64,000 bases of DNA from Streptomyces prunicolor NBRC 13075 (GTDB lineage Bacteria > Actinomycetota > Actinomycetes > Streptomycetales > Streptomycetaceae): assembly GCF_000367365.1 (NCBI RefSeq), contig NZ_BARF01000049.1, forward strand, positions 24,344-88,343, read 5' to 3'. The notes under the pieces were generated by a model. It ran no database searches, was not told the origin of the DNA, and saw nothing but the letters and a program-made list of their open reading frames with translations. The position numbers and the translations under genes are program-made. Each line of letters opens with the position of its first letter. The stretch's first letter is position 1. Below, one piece after another: positions 35,908 through 44,148 of the stretch.

Positions 35908-36696
35908 TCAGGCGAACTCGGGTGCCGCGGTGGCCGGTCCGCCGAGCGCGTCGCGTCGTTCCGGCATCCTCAGGGACACCATCCGCCGCCAGCCGCCGAG
36001 CCGTTCGTACGCGTACACGGTGTGGATGCCGGCGGCGAGCGCGGCCGACCTGGCGCGTGGCCAGCCGAGGACGCGTCCCATGTGGGCCATCACGGCGAGG
36101 CTGACGTCCCGGTAGATCCGGATCTCCGCCAACGCGCACTCGCGCAGCGTCCGTTGGATGGCGCGGCCGTGTCCGGCGGCGGCGAAGCGCAGCAACTCCT
36201 CGTGGCAATAGGCGAGATGGTTGTCCTCGTCGTTCGAGATCATCCGTACCGCGCGGCCGAGGTCGGGGTGGTCGGCGAAGTGTTTGCGCAGCAGGTCCAT
36301 CTGCTCGGAGGCGCGCTGTTCGGTGACCCGGCTGTGCGCGAGGTAGGTGACGACGTCCTGGACGGTCAGCGCGCTCTCGCCCTTGAGCTTCTCGTGCGCG
36401 AGGCCGATGCCGTGCCGCTCCAGGAGCATCGTGTAGTCGGTGTCTGCGGGCACCGGAACGGGTTCGAGGCCGCGCTTCTTTAGAAGGGCGTTGAAAATGC
36501 GCCCGTGCTTGTCCTCGTCGGCGCCGTGCCGGCTGATCTTGGGGGCGAGGTCGCGTTCGGTCGGCGGGACGAGCACGGCGATGCGCCCGTTCTCCCAGCC
36601 GCCCTGGGACTCACCGCTGGCCGCGATGGAGCAGAACAGCCGGAACGACTCGTCGTTGTCGAGGATCTCCTGGAACAGGCTCTTGGCCGAAAGCAT
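35908..36696 (-). CDS. Ferritin-like domain protein
   Basis: 262 aa, almost all helical. Repeated E/H motifs in the pattern of a di-iron four-helix bundle ('FQEILDNDESFR', 'HGADEDKHGRIF', 'SNDEDNHLAYCHEEL') suggest a ferritin-like or rubrerythrin-like metal site. No signal peptide. GGAGGT lies 8 bases before the ATG. It is convergent with corA with 14 bases between stops. The precise role (oxidase, storage or stress protection) is not clear. Confidence 0.8.
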   Translation of the reverse strand: MLSAKSLFQEILDNDESFRLFCSIAASGESQGGWENGRIAVLVPPTERDLAPKISRHGADEDKHGRIFNALLKKRGLEPVPVPADTDYTMLLERHGIGLAHEKLKGESALTVQDVVTYLAHSRVTEQRASEQMDLLRKHFADHPDLGRAVRMISNDEDNHLAYCHEELLRFAAAGHGRAIQRTLRECALAEIRIYRDVSLAVMAHMGRVLGWPRARSAALAAGIHTVYAYERLGGWRRMVSLRMPERRDALGGPATAAPEFA

Positions 36697-36861
36697 CTGA
36701 AGGCACCTCCATGCAGGATTCCGCCGCATTCCGCAAAGAACGAGTCAAATGCGACGGCAAAGGTGCCGCAACAGCACTGTCGGACAACTCCGCCAAAAGG
36801 AGGACTACGGATGTCCCGTCAGGGGCGTAACCGCACGGGCTGCCGCGCGTTGTTCCCCGTG

Positions 36862-36905
36862 ACGGCCGTGGCGGGGAAGACCCCCCGAGCCCCCACCACG
36901 GCCGT
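36862..36905. terminator. Terminator downstream of the LLM oxidoreductase
   Basis: ACGGCCGTGG (36862-36871) pairs with CCACGGCCGT (36896-36905), continued by GGGG/CCCC after one mismatch. It lies 28 bases beyond the minus-strand stop at 36933. Confidence 0.8.
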
Positions 36906-36932
36906 AGAAAACTTCCGTACGGCAGAGTCCCG

Positions 36933-37988
36933 TCACGCGAGACCCGCGCGCTCCAGTGCTTCGGTTCCGGCGCGGAGCGCGGCGATCCGCTCCTCCAGGG
37001 TCCAGCCCGCCGGAGAGAGCGTCAGGGTGGTGACACCGGCCGCCGCGTACTCCTTCATCCGGTCCGCGATGCGGTCCACGGAGCCCAGCAGCGTCGTCTT
37101 GTCGATCAGGTCGTGCGGGATGGCGGCCGCGGCGCCTTCCTTGTCGCCGGCCAGGTACTTGTCCTGGATCTCGGCGGCGGCCGCCTCGAAGCCCATGCGC
37201 TGGGCCAGCTTGTTGTAGAAGTTCTGCTGTCGGCTGCCCATGCCGCCGACGTACAGCGCGGTGTACGGGCGGAAGGTGTCGGCGAGCGTCGTCACGTCCT
37301 TGTCCTCGCCGAAGGCGAGCGGGACCGTCGGGACGATGTCGAAGCCCTCCAGGGTCTTCCCGGCCTTCTCGCGCCCGGCCCGCAGGTGCCTGATGGCGGT
37401 GTCCTCCAGGTGCTCGGCGGAGGGGAAGATGAGCAGCGCGCCGTCGGCGATCTCGCCGGTCTGCTCCAGGTTCTTCGGGCCGATCGCGGCGATGTAGAGC
37501 GGGATGTGCTCGCGCTCCGGGTGCACGGTCAGCTTGAGGGGCTTGCCCGGGCCGCCGGGCAGCGGGAGCGTCCAGTGCTCGCCGTCGTAGGACAGGCGCT
37601 CGCGGGTCATCGCCTTGCGGACGATCTCGACGTACTCACGCGTGCGTGCCAGTGGCTTGTCGAACTTGACGCCGTACCAGCCCTCCGAGACCTGCGGGCC
37701 CGAGACGCCGATGCCGAGGCGGAAGCGGCCGCCGGAGAGCGAGTCGAGGGTCGCGGCGGTCATCGCGGTCATCGCGGGCTGGCGGGCCGGGATCTGGAAG
37801 ATGGCCGAGCCGACGTCGATGCGCTCGGTCTGCGCGGCGACCCAGGTGAGCACGGTGGCCGCGTCGGAGCCGTAGGCCTCGGCGGCCCAGCACACCGAGT
37901 AGCCGAGGCGGTCGGCCTCCTGCGCCACGGCGAGATTGTCGCCGTCCATTCCGGCACCCCAGTAGCCGAGGTTGATCCCGAGCTGCAT
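36933..37988 (-). CDS. LLM-class F420-dependent oxidoreductase
   Basis: 351 aa. A luciferase-like TIM barrel with N-terminus 'MQLGINLGYWGAGMDGDNL', 'SGGRFRLGIGVSGPQVSEGWYG' near residue 90 and 'LYIAAIGPKNLEQTGEIADG' near 170, as in actinobacterial F420-linked enzymes that move hydride to or from alcohols or enones. The start at 37988 begins the barrel; upstream codons show no likeness. Monocistronic, ended by the hairpin at 36862-36905. The substrate is unknown. Confidence 0.88.
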   Translation of the reverse strand: MQLGINLGYWGAGMDGDNLAVAQEADRLGYSVCWAAEAYGSDAATVLTWVAAQTERIDVGSAIFQIPARQPAMTAMTAATLDSLSGGRFRLGIGVSGPQVSEGWYGVKFDKPLARTREYVEIVRKAMTRERLSYDGEHWTLPLPGGPGKPLKLTVHPEREHIPLYIAAIGPKNLEQTGEIADGALLIFPSAEHLEDTAIRHLRAGREKAGKTLEGFDIVPTVPLAFGEDKDVTTLADTFRPYTALYVGGMGSRQQNFYNKLAQRMGFEAAAAEIQDKYLAGDKEGAAAAIPHDLIDKTTLLGSVDRIADRMKEYAAAGVTTLTLSPAGWTLEERIAALRAGTEALERAGLA

Positions 37989-38174
37989 GGCAGACCCCTT
38001 ACCGATCAGTAACGTCGCTGTTGTGCCGACCCTAGCGCGAGGTGCTCCGGGCGGACAGGACGGGTGCCGGTGAGTGATCACGGAGCGTGCCGCGGGACGG
38101 ACTGTGGATCATCGTGGAAATCGGTTATCCACAGGCCACCACACCGCAGGTTCAGGCCAGTAATCTCGGCGTTC

Positions 38175-39158
38175 ATGGAGCAGAGGCATCTCGGCCGTAC
38201 CGGCCTTCGCGTGTCCCGGATCGGACTCGGCACCCTCACGTGGGGGCGCGACACCGACGAGCATGACGCCGCGGACCTGTTGAAGGCGTTCTGGGAGGCC
38301 GGCGGCACCCTCGTCGACACGGCGGACGTGTACGGCGACGGGGAGGCCGAGTATCTGCTCGGACAGCTCATAGAGGGGCTCGTGCCGCGCCGGGACCTGG
38401 TCATCTCGACGAAGGCGGGGAGCGTACCCGACCCCGACCGCCGCTTCGACGGCTCGCGCGGTCATCTGCTCGCCGCGCTGGACGCCTCGCTGGCCCGCCT
38501 CGGCACGGACTACGTCGACGTGTGGCACATCCACGCCTTCGACCCGTTCACGCCGCTGGAGGAGACCCTCCAGGCCCTGGACCTGGCCGTCAGCAGCGGA
38601 CGTGCGCGCTACGCGGGCGTCTCCAACTACTGCGGCTGGCAGCTGGCCAAGGCGGCGACCTGGCAGCTGGCGGCGCCGGGCACGCGGACACGGTTGGCGA
38701 GCACGCAGCTGGAGTACTCGCTGCTGCAGCGGGGCGTGGAGCGTGAGGTGCTGCCGGCCGCTCTCGATCTGGGCATCGGGCTACTGCCCTCCTCGCCGCT
38801 CGGGCGCGGGGTCCTCACCGGCAAGTACCGGCACGCGACCCCGGCCGACTCACGCGGCGCCTCGGAGCACATGGCGCCCTTCGTCGCCCCGTACCTCGAC
38901 GACACGGCGACGCGCATCGTGGACGCGGTGACCATCGCCGCCGACGGACTCGCCGTGACGCCGCTCCAGGTCGCCCTCGCCTGGGTCCGCGACCGGCCCG
39001 GGGTGGCCGCCCCGATCGTCGGCGCGCGCAACGCGCACCAGCTCACGGCCGCATTGTCAGTGGAGGCCCTTAGTCTTCCTGACGAGATCTGCCGAGCGCT
39101 CGACGATGTGTCGGCGCCTCTGCACCGCTATCCCGATCACGACTGGAGCACGCTGTGA
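38175..39158 (+). CDS. Aldo/keto reductase
   Basis: 327 aa. AKR barrel with 'GRTGLRVSRIGLGTLTWG' at the N-terminus, catalytic D-x-A-x-x-Y in 'VDTADVYGDGEAE' near residue 50, the Lys in 'ISTKAGS' near 80 and 'HIHAFDPFTPLEE' near 115. An NADPH-dependent carbonyl reductase of unknown substrate. ATG 38175 begins the family N-terminus. Its stop overlaps the next GTG (GTGA), so it is coupled to the RecD-like gene. Confidence 0.9.
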   Translation: MEQRHLGRTGLRVSRIGLGTLTWGRDTDEHDAADLLKAFWEAGGTLVDTADVYGDGEAEYLLGQLIEGLVPRRDLVISTKAGSVPDPDRRFDGSRGHLLAALDASLARLGTDYVDVWHIHAFDPFTPLEETLQALDLAVSSGRARYAGVSNYCGWQLAKAATWQLAAPGTRTRLASTQLEYSLLQRGVEREVLPAALDLGIGLLPSSPLGRGVLTGKYRHATPADSRGASEHMAPFVAPYLDDTATRIVDAVTIAADGLAVTPLQVALAWVRDRPGVAAPIVGARNAHQLTAALSVEALSLPDEICRALDDVSAPLHRYPDHDWSTL

Positions 39159-41425
39159 GCACGGACCCGGAGACCACGGAGACCTCGCCGGCCGAGGACA
39201 CGGGCACGGACGCCGTGGAGGGCGCCGAAGGCACAGGTGAGAACGCGGCTGCGGAGAGCACCGCGGACGCCGTGGAAGGCGGCGAGGGCACGGCCGCCGA
39301 GGACACCGAGGGCACCGGTGAGGCCAAGGTCGAGGCCGCCGCCCCCGAACTGTCCGAGGCCGCCGCCGAGTTGCTGGCCCAGAAGCTGGAGCGGGAGCGG
39401 ATCGAGCGGCGGAAGGCGGAGAAGGCCGGGCCCATCGCGGCCGGGGCCAAGCTCAGCGGGACGGCCGCCGAACTGCTCGCGGCGGTGCGGGCGGTGGAGA
39501 GCGGCGAGAAGCCAGTGGCCATCCCCTCCGTAAAGCTGGAGCCCGCCCCCCGCCCGTCCGCCGCCCCCGAGGCGGTGCGGCGGCCCCAGCCCGTCGCGGC
39601 CGAGCCCGGCGCCCCCGCGACCGAGACCGTCGAGTCCGTACGGCAGGTGTTGGCCGAGGGCGGTGCGCCCGAGACGCTTGCGGCACAGGTCGCGGCGACG
39701 CTCGGCGAGGGCGCGGACGACCAACTCCGCGAGGATCCCTGGCAGTTGCTGCGCGTCCCGGGGGTACGCCCCGAGCAGGCCGACGGGTTCGCGCGGGCGC
39801 TGCTCGGCGCCGAGTGCGCGCCGGACGACGAGCGGCGGGGCCGCGCGGTCATCGGCTGGCTCCTGGAGCAGGCGGCCCTGGCCGGTCATACGGCCCTGGA
39901 GGCATCGGCGTTGACGGCCGCGCTGGCCAAGCAGGGCGTGCCCGACCCGGACGCGGCGACGCAGAGCGCCATCGCCGAGGGTGAAGTGCTGGTCTTCCAG
40001 GACGCGTTGGACGAGCCCGCGGTCCCGGTGCAGCGCACGAACGACGAGTCCGACGAGGACGCTGAGGAGGTCGAGGAGCGTCCGGTCCGCGTACTGATCG
40101 GCCTGGAGCGGTACGCGCTCGCCGAGGAGAGCCTCGCCGACGGACTCGCCAAGCTGATCAACTCGGTACCGAAGGAGGACGGTTCGGCGGCGGAGTGGGA
40201 GCAGGCCGGTGCCGCCAAGGGGTCCACCGGCGAGCTGATCCGCGCGGTCGCGGGCCACGGGCTGGTGCTCCACACCGGCGGGGAGGCGTCCCTGGAGGAA
40301 CCGGCGGCGCTGCTCCGCGCGGCGGCGGGTTTCGGCTTGCGCGCCTGGGCCGCCGCCCATGGTCCGGTCGGCCGGGACCGGTTCGCCGCGTTGCTGGCCC
40401 AGTCCGGTGAGCCGGAGGGGGGTGCGCCAGAGCGGGGTGAGCCGGACAGCCCCGCCCCGGGTGACGGCCCACACGCGGCCACCGTCGCCGGCCTCCTGTC
40501 CGGTGTCGAAGGCCCCGGGCGGGACGCGGACGGCGCACTCGACCTGGATGTCCTCGTCGTGCTCGACGCGCCTCAACTGGACGTGGAGACGGCGGCGTTG
40601 CTCACCGAGTCGCTGCCGGACGGGGCCCGGCTGGTGCTGGCCGGGGACCCGGCGGTGCTGTGGTCGGCGGGTGCCGGGCGGGTCTTCGCCGATCTGCTCG
40701 CGTCGAAGGCCTGCCCCCAGGTCGTCTCGCGGCGCCCTGATCTCGGTCCCGTGGGCGAACTCGTCTCGGGCATCGGCATCGGCGAGCTCAACCAGGTGGC
40801 GGCACCCGGCAAGGAGGTCGTGATCGTGCCGGTGCGCGACGCCGGTGAGGCCGTGCACCGGACCGTGCAGCTCGTCGCCGACTCGGTGCCGCGGGTGATC
40901 GGAGTCCCGGCCGAGCAGACGGTGGTGATCACCCCGGGCCACGGCGGTGCGGCCGGCACCCGTGCCCTCAACGTGGCGCTGAAGGAACGGCTCAACCCCG
41001 GCCCCGGCCGCTTCGGCGGCTTCGACCCCGGCGACCGGATCGCGTACTCCCCCACCCCGGGGCGTACGGTTCCCGGCCGGGTGGTGAACGCCGACGCCGA
41101 GGGGCTGCACCTTGAGTGCGCCGGCGGCCCCGTCGTCGTACCGAAGGAGCGGGTCGAGCAGTCCGTGCGGCACGGGTGGGCGTTGACCGCGCACCAGGCG
41201 GTGGGGGTGCGGTGGCCCGCGGTGGTCGTGGTGCTGCCCGGGGACGCGGCGCAGGCGCTCAGCAGGCCCTGGGTGTACACGGCGTTCAGCCGGGCCGACC
41301 GGCATCTGTCCGTGGTGCACGGTGTGGACCAGGCGCTGCCCCGGGCCGTCGCCGAGGTCCCGGCCAAACCGCGGACGACCCGGTTGCCGGTCCTGCTGCG
41401 ACCGCAGGTCCCGGCGGAGGTCTGA
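39155..41425 (+). CDS. RecD2-like helicase homologue without a Walker A motif
   Basis: 756 aa. Acidic Ala/Glu-rich N-terminus (about 1-160), then helix-hairpin-helix repeats of RecD2 type ('REDPWQLLRVPGVRPEQADGFA', about 190-215). The helicase half keeps outlines of Walker B ('DVLVVLDAPQLD', about 465), motif III ('GDPAVLWSAGAG', about 497), the C-terminal 'LTAHQAVGVRWPAVVVVLP' and motif VI ('VYTAFSRADRHLSVV', about 707). At the Walker A place (about 367-385) it reads 'GLVLHTGGEASLEEP', with no GKT. It is probably a DNA-binding protein without helicase activity. The frame is intact, so not a pseudogene. Confidence 0.8.
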   Translation: MSTDPETTETSPAEDTGTDAVEGAEGTGENAAAESTADAVEGGEGTAAEDTEGTGEAKVEAAAPELSEAAAELLAQKLERERIERRKAEKAGPIAAGAKLSGTAAELLAAVRAVESGEKPVAIPSVKLEPAPRPSAAPEAVRRPQPVAAEPGAPATETVESVRQVLAEGGAPETLAAQVAATLGEGADDQLREDPWQLLRVPGVRPEQADGFARALLGAECAPDDERRGRAVIGWLLEQAALAGHTALEASALTAALAKQGVPDPDAATQSAIAEGEVLVFQDALDEPAVPVQRTNDESDEDAEEVEERPVRVLIGLERYALAEESLADGLAKLINSVPKEDGSAAEWEQAGAAKGSTGELIRAVAGHGLVLHTGGEASLEEPAALLRAAAGFGLRAWAAAHGPVGRDRFAALLAQSGEPEGGAPERGEPDSPAPGDGPHAATVAGLLSGVEGPGRDADGALDLDVLVVLDAPQLDVETAALLTESLPDGARLVLAGDPAVLWSAGAGRVFADLLASKACPQVVSRRPDLGPVGELVSGIGIGELNQVAAPGKEVVIVPVRDAGEAVHRTVQLVADSVPRVIGVPAEQTVVITPGHGGAAGTRALNVALKERLNPGPGRFGGFDPGDRIAYSPTPGRTVPGRVVNADAEGLHLECAGGPVVVPKERVEQSVRHGWALTAHQAVGVRWPAVVVVLPGDAAQALSRPWVYTAFSRADRHLSVVHGVDQALPRAVAEVPAKPRTTRLPVLLRPQVPAEV

Positions 41426-41446
41426 GCCCGGACGACACGGACGACA

Positions 41447-41495
41447 GACGGCGGCGGTCACCGAGGGAGTCAATTCCTCGGTGACCGCCGCCGTC
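41447..41495. terminator. Perfect 20-bp terminator
   Basis: Positions 41447-41466 pair perfectly with 41476-41495 over a 9-base loop, the strongest hairpin in the window. It lies between the convergent RecD-like gene and the next minus-strand gene. Confidence 0.93.
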
Positions 41496-41524
41496 GTTGT
41501 CCCAACAGCCGGGTGCGGCGCGGC

Positions 41525-42259
41525 TCAGCGGTCCGCTTCCAGCGCCTCCAGGTCCTCGTCCTCATCGAGATCGGCGTCGAGGTCGGGATCGAGTTCGTCC
41601 TCGATCTCCTCCTCGGCCTCGTCCACCTCATCGATGTCGTCAAGCTCGTCGTTGATCTCGTCGTCGAAGACCGCGCTGACGTCGAAGCGGCACACCACCC
41701 GCTGCGGATCGACACCCTCGAAGGGAGCCTCCAGCCAGGCACCGGGTTCGGCCGTCTCGTCGGCGGCGGTCACCCACAGCGTGGAGTCGCCCTCCTCCAG
41801 GCCGAACTCCTTGGGCCGGGAAGCGATCTCGTCCGCCTCGAACTCGTCGAAAAGAATGCCGAGCGCTCCGTGGATCGTACCGGAGGCCTCCGTGCCCGTG
41901 CCGTCGCCGACCGCCGCCTCGACCCGCTGCGCCTGGGCCAGCAGCCGCTGCGGCTCCGCCACCGCGTAGTCACGGCGGATCAGCACGCTCACCGCGTTCG
42001 GCTCCTCGGGGCCGGTATACGGCGGCAGGGAGTCGTCGGTACCGGGGATCTCGAAAGGCGTGACCTCGTCATAACGGTCGTAGAGCAGCTCGTCGTAGAC
42101 CTCGGCGGCCGCGGCGAGCTGGTTGAACGCCTCGTAGACGGCCGGGTCGTCCTCCCCCGACCGGCCTTCGACCGCGGCCAGGTGGCGGTCGAGCGCGGTC
42201 TTGACCGCCTCGGCGGCGGCGCGTACCTCGGCAGCGGTGGGCTGCGCAGCATCAGACAT
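41525..42259 (-). CDS. Hypothetical protein with acidic C-terminal tail
   Basis: 244 aa. A helical N-terminus ('AAAEAVKTALDRHLAAVEGR'), a central region with 'SLPPYTGPEEPNAVSVLIRRDY', and a last ~45 residues made mainly of Asp and Glu. No signal or membrane segment. The start at 42259 is the first Met of the coding-like part. It is divergent from the small DUF5703 gene. The family is conserved in Streptomyces at this place as I recall; function unknown. Confidence 0.82.
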   Translation of the reverse strand: MSDAAQPTAAEVRAAAEAVKTALDRHLAAVEGRSGEDDPAVYEAFNQLAAAAEVYDELLYDRYDEVTPFEIPGTDDSLPPYTGPEEPNAVSVLIRRDYAVAEPQRLLAQAQRVEAAVGDGTGTEASGTIHGALGILFDEFEADEIASRPKEFGLEEGDSTLWVTAADETAEPGAWLEAPFEGVDPQRVVCRFDVSAVFDDEINDELDDIDEVDEAEEEIEDELDPDLDADLDEDEDLEALEADR

Positions 42260-42306
42260 AGTGCAGACGCTATCCGTACCGGGGCTCTGCCCGCACAATA
42301 GATGCG

Positions 42307-42495
42307 ATGCCGGAATACGAATTTGTCGACGTGTACGTACCGCGCGGGGTCTCCCGCAAGGACGCCACACGTCTGCTGACGGACCATGCCGAGTACGGAC
42401 ACTGGGAATTGGACCGACTGAGCCTGCTGCGCGACGGCAGTCGCAGGGTGCGGCTGCGCCGGCGGATCATCCGCCAGGTGCGCGCCACGTGGTGA
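42307..42495 (+). CDS. DUF5703-type small basic protein
   Basis: 62 aa. 'MPEYEFVDVYVPRGVSRKDATR' followed by a Leu/Arg-rich C-terminus ('RRVRLRRRIIRQVRATW'). A short conserved actinobacterial protein; function unknown. It starts 47 bases from the divergent acidic protein gene and ends before a hairpin facing chpC. Confidence 0.82.
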   Translation: MPEYEFVDVYVPRGVSRKDATRLLTDHAEYGHWELDRLSLLRDGSRRVRLRRRIIRQVRATW

Positions 42496-42505
42496 GCTGA
42501 GCCGG

Positions 42506-42550
42506 GCGCAACGGAGCGGGCCTCGACAGTGCGGGGCCCCTCCGTTGCGC
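42506..42550. terminator. Terminator between the DUF5703 gene and chpC
   Basis: GCGCAACGGAG (42506-42516) pairs perfectly with CTCCGTTGCGC (42540-42550), with GGCC/GGCC pairing inside. It can serve both convergent genes. Confidence 0.85.
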
Positions 42551-42569
42551 AGATCACATGTCCCGGGAG

Positions 42570-43565
42570 CTACATGGACGCGCGCGCCTTGCGGTACAGC
42601 ACCGCGCCCGCGAGCAGCGCGCCCGCGCCGACCGGCAGGGCGAGGCCGAGCGGCAGCTCACTGCCGGTGTGCGCGAGCTGCGCGCCGCCCTGGGACTGGA
42701 CGGCGGACTGCGCACCGGGCTGGGTCACGTGCGCGGAACCGGTCGGCGCGTGAACGCCCTTGACCGGCGAGGTGCCCGGTGAGGTGGGGTGGGTGGGCGT
42801 ACCCGGGTGACTCGGCGTTCCGGGGTGACTCGGGGTCCCCGGCGGAGTCGTGCCGTGGCCGCCGCCCGGGTGGTGACCGTGATGGCCCTCGCCCGGAGGG
42901 GTCCCGTGGTGACCGCCACCGTGATGTCCGCCCCCTCCCGGAGGCGTCCCGTGATGACCACCCCCGTGGTGCCCGCCGCCCCCCGGAGGCGTCCCGTGGT
43001 CATGGCCGCCGCCGCTCCAACTCCCGCCGTTGGCACAGTCGTTGCCGGTGACGCCGTTGCCGACACCGATGACGTCGACGCTGTTGCCGCACACGTTCAC
43101 CGGTACGTCGATCGGTACCTGGACGTGATTGCCGGAGCCGACACCGGGCGAGCCGGAGGCGTGTCCGCCGGCGTGCGAGCCCCCTGAGCCGCCGTGCGCG
43201 CCGTGTCCGCCGGAGCCACCATGCCCACCGGAGCCGCCCGAGTCGCCGTAACCCCCCGAGTCGCCGTAACCACCGGACGAGCCGTGACCGCCCGAACCCC
43301 CATGGCCGGTACCACTGCCCCCGCCCTGGTTGGCGCACTTGTTGCCGACCGCCGGGTTCAGGATCCCGACCACGTTCACGGTGTTGCCGCACACGTTGAC
43401 CGGCACATGCACCGGTGCCTGCACGGTGTTGCCGGACAGTACGCCGGCCGAGTCCGAACTGGAGCCGCTCGCGCCCGAGTCGGCGTGGGCGACACCGCCC
43501 GCGGCGGCGATCACCCCGGTCGCGGCCGCCACGGTCAGCAAGCTCTTTCGAGTGACCTGTCGCAT
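42570..43565 (-). CDS. chpC: Long chaplin, cell-wall anchored (ChpC-like)
   Basis: 331 aa. Signal peptide to about residue 28 ('AHA'), two chaplin domains with Cys pairs C59/C77 and C159/C177 ('PVHVPVNVCGN' and 'PIDVPVNVCGN'), a Gly/Ser-rich linker between them, a His/Gly/Pro-rich stretch at 188-240, then the sortase signal LAHTG at 297-301, a membrane helix and a short basic tail. Long chaplins are linked to the wall by class E sortases and help anchor the rodlet layer of aerial hyphae. A GGGGGG-type ribosome site precedes the ATG. It sits beside chpH as in S. coelicolor. Confidence 0.93.
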   Translation of the reverse strand: MRQVTRKSLLTVAAATGVIAAAGGVAHADSGASGSSSDSAGVLSGNTVQAPVHVPVNVCGNTVNVVGILNPAVGNKCANQGGGSGTGHGGSGGHGSSGGYGDSGGYGDSGGSGGHGGSGGHGAHGGSGGSHAGGHASGSPGVGSGNHVQVPIDVPVNVCGNSVDVIGVGNGVTGNDCANGGSWSGGGHDHGTPPGGGGHHGGGHHGTPPGGGGHHGGGHHGTPPGEGHHGHHPGGGHGTTPPGTPSHPGTPSHPGTPTHPTSPGTSPVKGVHAPTGSAHVTQPGAQSAVQSQGGAQLAHTGSELPLGLALPVGAGALLAGAVLYRKARASM

Positions 43566-43653
43566 TACTGAATTCCCCCCTGCGTTCAATCCTGACTGAA
43601 TTCGTCGCGCGACCCCTCGCACAATTCCTCGCGGAAAAGGCGCGCAAAGACCA

Positions 43654-43690
43654 TCGGCCCCGGAGCGCATGGCGCGCGCTCCGGGGCCGA
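43654..43690. terminator. Perfect 15-bp terminator of chpH
   Basis: TCGGCCCCGGAGCGC (43654-43668) pairs perfectly with 43676-43690 over a 7-base loop, 30 bases after the chpH stop and upstream of chpC. The two chaplins are therefore likely transcribed separately. Confidence 0.88.
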
Positions 43691-43719
43691 GGATGTGGTC
43701 ACCCCTCAGAGGGACGACG

Positions 43720-43953
43720 TCACTTGTTGACGCAGGTGTTGCCGAAGGCGGGGTTCAGCAGACCGATCACCGAGATCGTGTTGCCGCACACGTTCACCGG
43801 GACGTGCACGGGAACCTGGATGACGTTGCCGGAAACGACACCCGGGGAGTGCACAGCGGCACCCTGAGCGCCGGAGTCGGCGACGGCCAGACCCGCACCC
43901 GCGAGAACCAGGCCACCGGTGGCAGCCGCAGCGGCGACGACCTTCTTGATCAT
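43720..43953 (-). CDS. chpH: Short chaplin ChpH
   Basis: 77 aa, the normal length. Signal peptide to about residue 26 ('AVA'), then one chaplin domain with C56 and C74 that form the structural disulfide ('VPVHVPVNVCGNT', 'FGNTCVNK'). Secreted short chaplins assemble into amyloid rodlets on aerial hyphae and spores. AAGGAGG lies 7 bases before the ATG. A BldN-type promoter match lies 51 bases upstream. Confidence 0.95.
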   Translation of the reverse strand: MIKKVVAAAAATGGLVLAGAGLAVADSGAQGAAVHSPGVVSGNVIQVPVHVPVNVCGNTISVIGLLNPAFGNTCVNK

Positions 43954-44003
43954 TATTCCTCCTTGTTGGCAAAAGCGATCTCGTGTTGCCGATCGCATCA
44001 CCT

Positions 44004-44031
44004 GTAACGAGGAGGGAGTAATGGAGCTACG
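44004..44031 (-). promoter_or_regulatory. Probable sigma-BldN promoter of chpH
   Basis: On the minus strand CGTAGC and CGTTAC are separated by exactly 16 bases (44026-44031 and 44004-44009). The sigma-BldN consensus as I recall it is CGTAAC-N16-CGTTGA, so 9 of 12 positions agree. Transcription would begin about 45 bases before the chpH ATG. BldN control of chaplins is known in Streptomyces. Confidence 0.6.
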
Positions 44032-44148
44032 AGCTTATGAGCACATTCACCCGTCCCAGTGGCTTCCGTACGCGCGGTCGAATTCCAGCGTCAACCGACG
44101 TAAACCGACGTCGACCGGTGTTTCAGGGCACGCCCTCAGGACGCGCCT

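Noticed and set aside
36810..37218. ORF on the plus strand after a strong AAAAGGAGG site
   Set aside because: It runs antisense through the LLM oxidoreductase gene with shadow-type composition; the region also holds that gene's terminator.
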